Assembly: GCA_900555735.1 (NCBI GenBank)
Contig: USMI01000093.1
Span: 1-7,828, forward strand
Source of the DNA: an uncultured Eubacteriales bacterium
Lineage (GTDB): Bacteria > Bacillota > Clostridia > Oscillospirales > Oscillospiraceae
DNA: 7,828 nt
Reading direction: 5' to 3'
The first letter of the stretch is position 1. Every line of letters starts with the position of its first letter. This document shows, in pieces, positions 1 through 5,517 of the stretch. A program made the position numbers and the translations under genes. The notes under the pieces are model-generated. The model was given only the letters and a program-made list of their open reading frames with translations, searched no databases and was not told the DNA's origin.

Positions 1-541
1 GCACCGCCGGAGAGTGATAGATCATGGTGTTTTCCACCGCCAGATCGCAACCCTGTGACAAGATCAACTCATAATCCGGCTCGGAGTACTTGCCGGCGTA
101 TACCAGCGCTCCGCTGCCCATGGCGTCCTTGGCACGCTGGATATACCAGTCCGACTGCTTTTTGCCGCTGAGGGTGATGCACCCGACGGCGTCCAGCTTG
201 TCGAAGTAGTCCATGGCGGCGGCCGCCACCAGATAGATCTGATCCAGCGGCTGCTGCAAAACGGTGACGCCGGCGGGTACGCCCTCCGGTACCGCCGCGC
301 CCTCGGCGACCAGCAGGTACACCCGGTCGTTGTTGATGGTGATGCGCTTGTAGCTGTCTCCGGCGTACTCTACGGTAAACTGCTGGGCATAGCGCAGGGG
401 CATGGTACGGTCAAAGACCAACTCATCCCACGATATGGAGGCAGTTTGTCCATCTGCTTTGGCAGGGGCGTCTGCCGTGCCGCAGGCACAGAGGGACAAG
501 ACCATCAGCGCCGCCAGCAGTCCGGCGAGAAAACGCCTCAC
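1..541 (-). CDS. ABC transporter substrate-binding lipoprotein, FecB/BtuF type (partial, C-terminus outside window)
   Basis: This is probably the extracytoplasmic ligand-capture component of a siderophore/heme/cobalamin-type ABC importer. Only the first 180 residues are present. A lipoprotein signal peptide (RRFLAGLLAALMVLSLCACG) has a lipobox at residues 17-20, so Cys20 would be lipidated. Residues 37-180 read like the N-terminal lobe of a class III binding protein: WDELVFDRTMPLRYAQQF, then a strand-rich stretch, IYLVAAAAMDYFDKLDAVG (102-120), and SEPDYELILSQGCDLAVEN (153-171). I chose the GTG start at 539-541 because it places the signal peptide correctly, sits 7 nt after GGAGG, and overlaps the upstream stop as GTGA, which suggests translational coupling. 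The B12 riboswitch upstream makes a corrinoid or related tetrapyrrole the likeliest ligand, but the sequence cannot exclude iron or heme. Permease and ATPase genes are expected beyond the left edge. Confidence 0.85.
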   Translation of the reverse strand, partial: MRRFLAGLLAALMVLSLCACGTADAPAKADGQTASISWDELVFDRTMPLRYAQQFTVEYAGDSYKRITINNDRVYLLVAEGAAVPEGVPAGVTVLQQPLDQIYLVAAAAMDYFDKLDAVGCITLSGKKQSDWYIQRAKDAMGSGALVYAGKYSEPDYELILSQGCDLAVENTMIYHSPAV

Positions 542-1374
542 TGGGCGGCCTCCACGGCGGTGGTGGAATCAAAGGTCAGGGTGTACTCGATCTCGTGGGG
601 GGTGCTCATGGCGGTGGTGTTGCCGATCACCGTCAGCGGGGTATCCAGCGCCCGCACGGGGATCTCGAAGGTGGAGCCGCCCTCGGTGGTGAGGACATCG
701 TAACGCTGGCCATCCACCAGCATATAGTCATACTTCTCACTGCTCCACACGATGGTGGCGGTGGCAGCGCCGTTCTCCACCTTCAGGGTGCAGGGAGTCA
801 GCACATGGGACTTACCGGAGCCGCCCTCAAAGCCTACCTCAATGGTGTAAGTGCCGTCCGCCAATGCGATGGCAGCAGCGTCATCGCCGTCATCCTCCTT
901 CAGAACAGGGTTGGAGACGGAGACCTTGTGGTCATACCATACGCCCTTCTTGCCGATGAGGGCCACGTCGAACTCCGTGTCCAAGGCGGGCACGGGGATG
1001 TCAAAGCCGTTGACCGTCTCGGTCAGACCATCGGGATAGGTGACGGTATCCTTGGTGGGCTGTAGCAGCACGGCACCGTCCTTCTGTGCGTCCTCCTTCA
1101 AACCGGGGAACAGATTCACGATGCTGGTGGAGGCGAGGCTGACGTGAATGGTCATCTGCCCGTCCTTCACGGTCAGTACGCCCTTGCCGTCGCAGGTCTC
1201 GTTGGCGTGGAACATACTGCTGTCGGTGTTGAAATCCGCGGTGTACACGCCGTCCGCCAGCGCGGGCTCGGCGACATCGCCGCCATTGTTGTCATCTGTT
1301 TTCTGCTGTCCGCAGCCCGCCAGCAGCGATGCCGTCATCAGCAGTGCCAGCAGACAGGAAAGAAACTTCTTCAT
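538..1374 (-). CDS. Lipoprotein with two tandem copies of a beta-rich (NEAT-like?) domain
   Basis: A 278-residue surface lipoprotein of unproven function. The signal peptide ends in LLAGC (Cys21), followed by a polar linker. Two related domains follow, at about 38-155 and 169-270. They share ALADGxYT at the start (38-45 and 169-176), a LxVxxG strand turn (68-72, 198-202), F-[DE]-IPVxALDT (124-133, 236-245) and a closing strand with His (YDHKVSVS, 147-154; PHEIEYTLTF, 259-268). The order of strands and the YDH closing strand recall heme-binding NEAT domains, but the canonical YxxxY signature is absent, so that is only an analogy. The ATG at 1372-1374 is chosen because it starts the signal peptide and follows AGGAGG by about 10 nt; the longer in-frame reading would bury the signal. 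It lies 74 bp after the chelatase gene and overlaps the binding-protein gene, so a role in presenting the same ligand is inferred. Confidence 0.85.
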   Translation of the reverse strand: MKKFLSCLLALLMTASLLAGCGQQKTDDNNGGDVAEPALADGVYTADFNTDSSMFHANETCDGKGVLTVKDGQMTIHVSLASTSIVNLFPGLKEDAQKDGAVLLQPTKDTVTYPDGLTETVNGFDIPVPALDTEFDVALIGKKGVWYDHKVSVSNPVLKEDDGDDAAAIALADGTYTIEVGFEGGSGKSHVLTPCTLKVENGAATATIVWSSEKYDYMLVDGQRYDVLTTEGGSTFEIPVRALDTPLTVIGNTTAMSTPHEIEYTLTFDSTTAVEAAQ

Positions 1375-1397
1375 TTTTATGTGTCCTCCTTGCTCTG

Positions 1398-1435
1398 AAA
1401 AAGGCTCCGAGGCGATAATATACCGCCCCGGAGCC
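1398..1435 (-). terminator. Intercistronic hairpin terminator between the chelatase and the tandem-domain lipoprotein
   Basis: A 12-bp stem (1403-1414 with 1424-1435) and 9-nt loop are followed on the minus strand by five T residues. The single non-Watson-Crick position is G-U only when read on the minus strand, which fixes the orientation. It lies inside the apparent operon, so it probably lowers downstream expression or protects the upstream mRNA 3' end rather than ending transcription completely. No promoter is evident in the short gap. Confidence 0.75.
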
Positions 1436-1448
1436 AAGTCAGTCCTTG

Positions 1449-2642
1449 TTACGCGATAGCGTCGATGGCAGCCTTGGTGTGTGCCACGTAGAGAGCCTGC
1501 ACGTCCGCGATACGGCCCAGACCGGAGATCTGGCAGTTCACGGTGAGACCGGCGGCCTCAAACATGGTCTTCCAGGAATCCTCGTCCGCACCGGCCATGT
1601 CGTTGTTGGCGTGGTCGCCCGCCACGACCATCAGGGGACGCAGCACCACGGTGGTGTAACCGGCTTCCTTGACAGCTGCGATCACGGCCTCGCAGGAGGT
1701 GTCCTCAGGCTCGCCCTCCACGGTGCCGATGAACACGTTCTCATAGCCCAGATTGTCCATCTGGGTGGCCATCTGGCTGTAAGTGACCTTCGCCACGTGC
1801 GCCGTACCGTGACCCATCAGCACATAAGCCACACCGGCCTCCTTGGCGGCGGCGGTGGACTCGTAACCGCTCTCGCTCAGAGCAGCGGCGACGACGGCCT
1901 TGGCAACGGCTTCCTTATCGGCGTTGATGACGGTGGCATCGTTGCCCACCTCACCCAGCATGGGCTCGGCGATCTCAACGGACTCGAACTTGTCACGAAC
2001 CTTGTCAATGGCGGCGCACATCTCATCGTACTCAGCACCGTGCATCAGATGGGTGGGCTGCACCACCAGCTGCTTCACGCCGTTGGAGACAGCGCGCTCC
2101 AGAGCCTGCTCCATGTTGTCGATCTTCTCGCCGTCACGGGCCTGGATGTGGTTGATGATGATCTGAGCGGTGAAGGCGCGGCGCACGGACCAATCGGGGT
2201 TGGCCGCCTGCAGGGCATCCTCGATGCTCTTGATGTCGGCTACGCGGCTGTCGTTGTAGGAGGTGCCGAAGGACACCACCAGCAGCTCCTTCTCGCCGAT
2301 CTCATCCTGGTTGCGGGGATCGTCCTTGGACGCGTCACCGGTGTCCAGACCGAAATAGTCGGGGCTGGCTTCCTCACCTTCCACCAGTGCCTTCTGGGCA
2401 TCGGTCAGGGCGTCCCAAGCGGCCTTGGCGGCCTCGCACTGGGCGTCTGTCTCCTCAGTGCGCTCCTGCACGTAGATGGCGTCGATCAGCGCAGCGACCT
2501 TGTCGGCGGCGGCCTGATCAGCCTCGGCGGTGGACACATCGTTGTTGTCCTTGGTGTCATCGGCAACGTCCTTGTTGCCGCAGGCGGTCAGCATGCTCAT
2601 CAGCATCACAGCCGCCATCAGAAAGGCAAGTGCTTTCTTCAT
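1449..2642 (-). CDS. cbiK: Exported CbiK-type sirohydrochlorin cobaltochelatase (lipoprotein)
   Basis: CbiK-family class II chelatases insert Co2+ (or Fe2+) into sirohydrochlorin in anaerobic B12 or siroheme synthesis. This 397-residue protein is longer than cytoplasmic CbiK (about 260-300) because it carries a lipoprotein signal (MLTAC, Cys21), an acidic linker and a helical module (about 45-90, with AAWDALTDAQKALV). The chelatase domain spans about 118-397: VVSFGTSYNDSR (122-133), QPTHLMHGAEYD (195-206) with metal-ligand candidate His198, EIAEP (223-227), LMGHGTAH (275-282) with His278, and VAGDHANNDMAG (340-351). The start at 2640-2642 begins the signal peptide and follows a GAGGT ribosome binding site. 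A cobalamin riboswitch lies upstream, and two lipoprotein genes including an ABC binding protein lie downstream. Known exported relatives are the periplasmic Desulfovibrio CbiK and the heme-binding lipoprotein IhtB of Porphyromonas. Chelation, dechelation or pure binding are all possible here. Confidence 0.9.
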   Translation of the reverse strand: MKKALAFLMAAVMLMSMLTACGNKDVADDTKDNNDVSTAEADQAAADKVAALIDAIYVQERTEETDAQCEAAKAAWDALTDAQKALVEGEEASPDYFGLDTGDASKDDPRNQDEIGEKELLVVSFGTSYNDSRVADIKSIEDALQAANPDWSVRRAFTAQIIINHIQARDGEKIDNMEQALERAVSNGVKQLVVQPTHLMHGAEYDEMCAAIDKVRDKFESVEIAEPMLGEVGNDATVINADKEAVAKAVVAAALSESGYESTAAAKEAGVAYVLMGHGTAHVAKVTYSQMATQMDNLGYENVFIGTVEGEPEDTSCEAVIAAVKEAGYTTVVLRPLMVVAGDHANNDMAGADEDSWKTMFEAAGLTVNCQISGLGRIADVQALYVAHTKAAIDAIA

Positions 2643-2679
2643 GGGGAATCTACCTCTTTCCAAATTATTTGTTCTGAAA

Positions 2680-2713
2680 GAAATATAAAAGCGGCTGTGT
2701 CTCACACAGCCGC
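2680..2713 (-). terminator. Intrinsic terminator of the cobalamin riboswitch leader
   Basis: A perfect 10-bp stem (GCGGCTGTGT paired with ACACAGCCGC, 2691-2700 with 2704-2713) with a 3-nt loop precedes TTTTATATTT on the minus strand. It lies about 100 nt after the aptamer and 38 nt before the cbiK start. This suggests that B12 binding stops transcription before the operon. The P1 3' strand (2812-2817) could pair six bases with the terminator's 3' arm (2695-2700), giving a possible antiterminator; that is inferred. Confidence 0.85.
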
Positions 2714-2812
2714 CCTCGGTGCTTCTTACTACATATACATCCGCGCGGTGACCCGCAGCGGATCATAAGTTCGTAGGAAAACCAACCCGTTGGCAGCAGG
2801 TTTGAGATTCCA

Positions 2813-2964
2813 CACAGAGGCAGGTCTCCTGACTTCGTTCGTCACGGCGTTGCCCTTCCCAGTTTCCCAGTGGATTGCAAGGCCGCTCCCGTACACAGTG
2901 ACTGCATCGTTCCGGATTCGCACCGGATTCCCTTTTCATCTGCCTTTGAGCAGACACCTCTGTG
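2813..2964 (-). promoter_or_regulatory. Cobalamin (adenosylcobalamin-type) riboswitch
   Basis: On the minus strand the leader contains the conserved B12 box (GTCAGGAGACCTGCC), the core segments AAAAGGGAATCCGGTG and GAATCCGGAACG, and the ACTGGGAAACTGGGAAGG segment, all in the usual order. An 8-bp P1 helix (CACAGAGG, 2957-2964, with CCTCTGTG, 2813-2820) closes the aptamer. Between it and the terminator are two further hairpins, including CCAAC-GG-GTTGG and the nested ATCCGC...GCGGAT. With the downstream terminator this is a transcription-attenuating switch that would repress the lipoprotein operon when cobalamin is plentiful. Confidence 0.95.
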
Positions 2965-2994
2965 CTACAACTTTATATTTTTCCAGACAGTGGG

Positions 2995-3022
2995 ATTATA
3001 TCACATTTTGTCGAATTGTCAA
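2995..3022 (-). promoter_or_regulatory. Sigma-A promoter of the riboswitch-controlled operon
   Basis: The minus strand has TTGACA (3017-3022), a 16-bp spacer and TATAAT (2995-3000). Both hexamers are perfect consensus. Transcription would begin near 2988, about 25 nt before the riboswitch P1 helix. Confidence 0.9.
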
Positions 3023-3033
3023 TCCGTTCTGAT

Positions 3034-3201
3034 GGCGGGGCTGTCTAAAATCTGATGTGGGATTTTTTATTATAGGTATTTGGGAGTGGGCGGTTGCTCT
3101 AAAGTCTTATGTGGGATTTTCTCGTTTAGGGCTGTTCGGAGAAAAGCGGTCGCTGTAAAGTTTTTTGTGGGATTTCTCAGCAAGGGGCTTCTAAGCAAAA
3201 A
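3034..3201. repeat. Three degenerate ~55-bp direct repeats
   Basis: Three units, roughly 3034-3089, 3090-3145 and 3146-3201, share a pattern of GCGGnnGCTnTAAAnTCTnATGTGGGATTT. The GTGGGATTT core recurs at 3057, 3111 and 3167, with spacings of 54 and 56 bp. No coding frame or obvious hairpin explains them. The first unit looks like the GGGGCTGTCT-type termini of some insertion sequences, so solo IS ends are one possibility; an intergenic repeat family is another. The block lies just upstream of the B12-operon promoter and downstream of the methyltransferase remnant's terminator. Confidence 0.6.
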
Positions 3202-3232
3202 ACCGCCGGTATCCGAGTAAGATACCGACGGC
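3197..3232 (-). terminator. Terminator of the methyltransferase remnant
   Basis: A 12-bp stem (3202-3213 with 3221-3232) and 7-nt loop are followed on the minus strand by a run of T residues. Two positions pair only as G-U when read on the minus strand, so it belongs to minus-strand transcription. It starts about 27 bp after the stop of the methyltransferase fragment. Confidence 0.8.
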
Positions 3233-3259
3233 TTTTATCACTGTGATTGTATCCAGCAA

Positions 3260-3604
3260 TCAATCAAAAAGTTCGTCCAGCTTCTGCTGGAGTGTTCCTT
3301 CCTTGGCATAGGGAAGCGCATCCAGTTGGCGGAAATTGTGCTTAATGTCCTTCGTATCCTCATTAAAGCCAAGGATGTATGAGAGCGCAATGTGATAGAT
3401 GATTTCGGTAGGAGCCAGCCCATACACCTGCTTTTCGAAAATGTGGCGCAAGCGTTCTTTGGGGTCAGGGAACTGCTTCTTCATCTGCTCGCTCTGATAC
3501 AGCCTCTTGACGATTTCCGTGATATAAAGGCCAGATTTCATATGGAGGTCAATGAAGGTCTTATCGGGGTCATCAAAGCAGCCCGGATTTTCCGCTTCCA
3601 GCAT
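3260..3604 (-). pseudogene. DNA methyltransferase / restriction-modification fragment, truncated at both ends
   Basis: A 114-codon open frame resembles the S-adenosylmethionine-binding part of large N6-adenine (Eco57I/type-IIG-like) restriction-modification proteins. DKTFIDLHMKSGLYITEIVKRL (residues 14-35) occupies the motif I position, and ERLRHIFEKQVYGLAPTEII (50-69) matches the segment that normally follows it. The catalytic NPPY motif, the target-recognition part and the N-terminal region are missing. The frame ends LDELFD-stop at the point where full-length relatives, as I recall them, continue into the IGNPPY strand. A stop codon at 3611-3613 lies just before the first possible start and no convincing ribosome binding site is visible. 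It is therefore probably a non-functional relic. It is read away from the recombinase remnant that begins about 20 bp to its right, and base composition is less GC-rich than in flanking genes. Confidence 0.7.
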
Positions 3605-3622
3605 AAGGCATCAAGCATTTAG

Positions 3623-3865
3623 GTCGGAGCAGAGCAGGCACGGGTGGAAAGCATTGGTTGTCCCAACGCCCGTTTCCATGATTTACGGCACTCCTACGCT
3701 GTCGCCGCGATCCGCGCCGGAGATGACATCAAGACAGTGCAGGGCAATCTGGGCCACGCCACTGCCGCCTTCACGTTGGACGTGTATGGCCATGTGACCG
3801 ACCAGATGAAGCGCGAAAGTGCCGACCGCATGGAGCGTTTTATCCGCACAGTCTCCGCCGGTTGA
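3623..3865 (+). pseudogene. Tyrosine recombinase (phage/ICE integrase), C-terminal remnant
   Basis: About 80 codons remain of a protein normally near 350-400 residues. They carry the second half of the catalytic domain: RFHDLRHSYAVAAIRAG with the HxxR box, GNLGHATAAFTLDVYGH with the LGH histidine and the nucleophilic tyrosine (TAT at 3785-3787), and a final helical tail. The N-terminal DNA-binding domains and the first catalytic arginine are absent. The frame is closed upstream by a TAG at 3620-3622. A GTG at 3644 could start a 73-residue product, but nothing suggests it is expressed. Its 3' end points at the 3' end of tRNA-Cys 83 bp away, the usual arrangement for integrases that use a tRNA gene as attachment site. 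A 12-bp tandem repeat sits directly behind the stop. Confidence 0.88.
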
Positions 3866-3868
3866 CCC

Positions 3869-3892
3869 AATAAGGCTAAAAATAAGGCTAAA
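3869..3892 (+). repeat. Perfect 12-bp tandem direct repeat behind the integrase remnant
   Basis: AATAAGGCTAAA occurs twice in immediate tandem (3869-3880 and 3881-3892). It lies between the recombinase stop and the tRNA-Cys terminator. Short direct repeats in this position can be arm-type recombinase binding sites; this is inferred from position only. Confidence 0.6.
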
Positions 3893-3909
3893 ACCTGTTT
3901 ACGGGCATG

Positions 3910-3942
3910 AAAAAACTCCCGAAACACAGGTGTTTCGGGAGT
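3910..3942 (-). terminator. tRNA-Cys terminator (bidirectional hairpin)
   Basis: A 13-bp perfect stem (ACTCCCGAAACAC, 3915-3927, with 3930-3942) has only two unpaired bases at its tip. On the minus strand it is followed by TTTTTT and lies 6 bp after the encoded CCA of tRNA-Cys. On the plus strand it is followed by TTTT and could also stop transcription from the integrase side. Confidence 0.85.
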
Positions 3943-3948
3943 TTTGGT

Positions 3949-4023
3949 TGGAGGTGACACCCGGATTTGAACCGGGGAATGAGGGTTTTGCAGACCCTTG
4001 CCTTACCACTTGGCTATGTCACC
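3949..4023 (-). tRNA. tRNA-Cys (anticodon GCA)
   Basis: The minus strand folds as a complete cloverleaf. The acceptor stem is GGTGACA/TGTCACC, with discriminator T and encoded CCA (3949-3951). The D arm contains AGCCAAGTGGTAAGGC. The anticodon loop CTGCAAA gives anticodon GCA at 3989-3991, and the T arm has CCGGGG-type pairing around GGTTCGAATCC. The U discriminator is a known identity element for cysteine tRNA. It has its own promoter and terminator. Its 3' end faces a broken integrase, which suggests past use as an integration site. Confidence 0.97.
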
Positions 4024-4044
4024 GAGGCGTGATGTCCGAGGGAC

Positions 4045-4073
4045 ATTATACAATACCCGGCGGCACTTGTCAA
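4045..4073 (-). promoter_or_regulatory. Promoter of tRNA-Cys
   Basis: The minus strand carries TTGACA (4068-4073), a 17-bp spacer and TATAAT (4045-4050), a perfect sigma-A consensus. Transcription would start near 4038, about 15 nt before the mature tRNA. Confidence 0.92.
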
Positions 4074-4081
4074 GGGAAAAG

Positions 4082-4107
4082 AAAAATTTCCTGTGAATAA
4101 AATTTTT
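4082..4107 (-). terminator. Possible weak AT-rich terminator of the CLC gene
   Basis: An 8-bp A/T-only stem (AAAAATTT with AAATTTTT) encloses a 10-nt loop and is followed by TTTTTC then TTTT on the minus strand, 15 bp after the CLC stop. The stem is weak for an intrinsic terminator, so read-through into tRNA-Cys remains possible. Confidence 0.35.
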
Positions 4108-4122
4108 AGACGAAAGGAGGGC

Positions 4123-5379
4123 TTATTCCTTGGCGTGGACGTTGATGAATTCCGCCCGGAGCTTGGAGTACAGAATGGTCTGGCTGCTGTATAGCCCGCA
4201 GTAGCCGCTGAGCAGATAACTGATGGCGCAGGCGAAGGCGAAGTACAGCACGCCGTCCGCGCCGCCGAACAGCTCCATGCTCAGCAGTACCGAGGCGATA
4301 GGGCAGTTCACCGCGCCGCAGAACACGGCGATCAGGCCGATGGCTGCGCCGAAGCCTGCCGGCAGGCCCAGTGCCTGCGCCGCCACGCAGCCGAAGGTAG
4401 CGCCCACGAAGAAGGAGGGGACTACCTCGCCGCCCTTGAAGCCGCAGCCGATGGTGATGGCGGTAAACAGGATCTTGAGGAACCACGCCCATGGCGCGGC
4501 TTTGCCCTGCTCCACCGCGCGGGCGATGATGTCCATGCCTGCGCCGTTGTAATCCCGGCCCAGCAGCAGTGTCAGGCCGATGATAAGGAAGCCGCCGACA
4601 GCAGCGCGAATATACGGATTTTTCAGCCACTTCACCGCGCCGTGCTCAATGAAGTGCATGCCTCGCACGAAGAGAATGGACACCAGCGCACAGCCGATGG
4701 CCAGCAGCATCACCAGAAACATGGTCCACACGTCCAGTGCCGGCAGCGCCACCGTGAAGCGGGTGGGGGAGACCCCCAGCAGCGTGGCGATCAGATATCC
4801 CACCGATGCCGACATTAGGCAGGGGATCAGTCCGGCGTAGTACAGCACGCCCACGCTGATGACCTCCAGCGCGAACACGGTGGCCGTCAGCGGCGTACCG
4901 AACAGGGCGGAGAACACGGCGCTCATGCCGCACAGCGTGGCCAGCGGCAGATCCTTTTCGCCCAGATGCAGGGCCTTGCCGGTGCGGTAGCCGATGCCGC
5001 CGCCGATCTGCAGGGCCGCGCCCTCGCGTCCTGCCGAGCCGCCCAGCAGATGGGTCAGGCAGGTGGAGATAAAGATGAGGGGGACTAATAGAATAGGGAC
5101 ATCCTTGCCGAAATGGACGGATTCGATGATGTTATTGGTGCCGCGGCCCTCCATGTGGGCCAGACGGTACAGTCCCACGATCACCACGCCGCCCACCGGC
5201 AGCAGCCAGATGATCCATGGGTGCATGAGCCGCAGCTCGGTGGCCTGCTCCACACCGATGTGGAAGGCCGCGCCCACCACGCCGCCGATGAGGCCCACGC
5301 CGCCGCCGATGCACAGCCATTTGGCCAGCGCGATGATATACAGGGAGATATGTTGAAAAAAGCCTTTGACACGTTCCAT
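4123..5379 (-). CDS. CLC-family anion transporter, likely fluoride/proton antiporter (CLC-F type)
   Basis: A 418-residue integral membrane protein with many hydrophobic helices, normal length for a bacterial CLC (voltage-gated chloride channel family). Family landmarks are present but altered. The GSGIP loop is replaced by GTNNIIESVH (80-89). The gating-glutamate motif is GREGA (117-121, Glu119) instead of GREGP. GxFxP is replaced by GEVVP (317-321) within GFKGGEVVPSFFVGA. The NN-I, GREG without proline, and GxVxP forms are those described for CLC-F antiporters that expel fluoride in exchange for protons. Assignment to fluoride rather than chloride is therefore likely but inferred. No fluoride riboswitch was recognised upstream. 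The start at 5377-5379 follows AAAGGAG and gives a short cytoplasmic N-terminus; a longer in-frame reading would run through the divergent promoter. No confident own promoter was found in the 138 bp before the divergent gene. Confidence 0.9.
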   Translation of the reverse strand: MERVKGFFQHISLYIIALAKWLCIGGGVGLIGGVVGAAFHIGVEQATELRLMHPWIIWLLPVGGVVIVGLYRLAHMEGRGTNNIIESVHFGKDVPILLVPLIFISTCLTHLLGGSAGREGAALQIGGGIGYRTGKALHLGEKDLPLATLCGMSAVFSALFGTPLTATVFALEVISVGVLYYAGLIPCLMSASVGYLIATLLGVSPTRFTVALPALDVWTMFLVMLLAIGCALVSILFVRGMHFIEHGAVKWLKNPYIRAAVGGFLIIGLTLLLGRDYNGAGMDIIARAVEQGKAAPWAWFLKILFTAITIGCGFKGGEVVPSFFVGATFGCVAAQALGLPAGFGAAIGLIAVFCGAVNCPIASVLLSMELFGGADGVLYFAFACAISYLLSGYCGLYSSQTILYSKLRAEFINVHAKE

Positions 5380-5457
5380 AGCGTGCTCCTTTGTATGGGT
5401 ATGTGAGTGGGATTCACAGGGCGGGGCCCGTGTGCTTCGCTGCAAGGGAATTTGCTG

Positions 5458-5486
5458 TTGACGGGGGACAGGCGGTCGAGTATAAT
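5458..5486 (+). promoter_or_regulatory. Promoter of the small coiled-coil gene
   Basis: TTGACG (5458-5463) and TATAAT (5481-5486) are separated by 17 bp, with the likely start near 5493, about 25 nt before the ATG. AGTATAA occurs twice here (5479-5485, 5494-5500). The divergent CLC gene must have its control signals in this same interval. Confidence 0.88.
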
Positions 5487-5517
5487 AGGGACAAGTATAA
5501 AGAAGGAGAGAGCGCTT

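Noticed and set aside
1375..1437. N-terminal extension of the tandem-domain lipoprotein to 1437
   Set aside because: It would run through the intercistronic terminator and the ribosome binding site, and would bury the signal peptide.
1446..2768. A 440-codon plus-strand open frame opposite the chelatase gene
   Set aside because: It is antisense to a clear CbiK gene and rich in Gly, Val, His and Leu, the usual signature of a shadow frame in GC-rich DNA.
2729..2957. Short minus-strand frames across the leader
   Set aside because: They overlap the cobalamin riboswitch, whose conserved bases explain the sequence.
3034..3201. The three ~55-bp repeats as a CRISPR array
   Set aside because: The repeats are imperfect throughout, there is no clear repeat/spacer boundary, and no cas gene is nearby.
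3000..3260. Second copy of the tRNA-Cys 3' end as the far attachment site
   Set aside because: I looked for a match to the tRNA 3' segment to the left of the integrase remnant and saw none in this window.
3819..4100. Plus-strand frame reading through the tRNA-Cys gene
   Set aside because: The segment VTPGFEPGNEGF is the usual false translation of a tRNA antisense strand.
5380..5517. Fluoride riboswitch upstream of the CLC gene
   Set aside because: I could not find the conserved GATGG...CGCC and CTGATGA-type segments in order on the minus strand.
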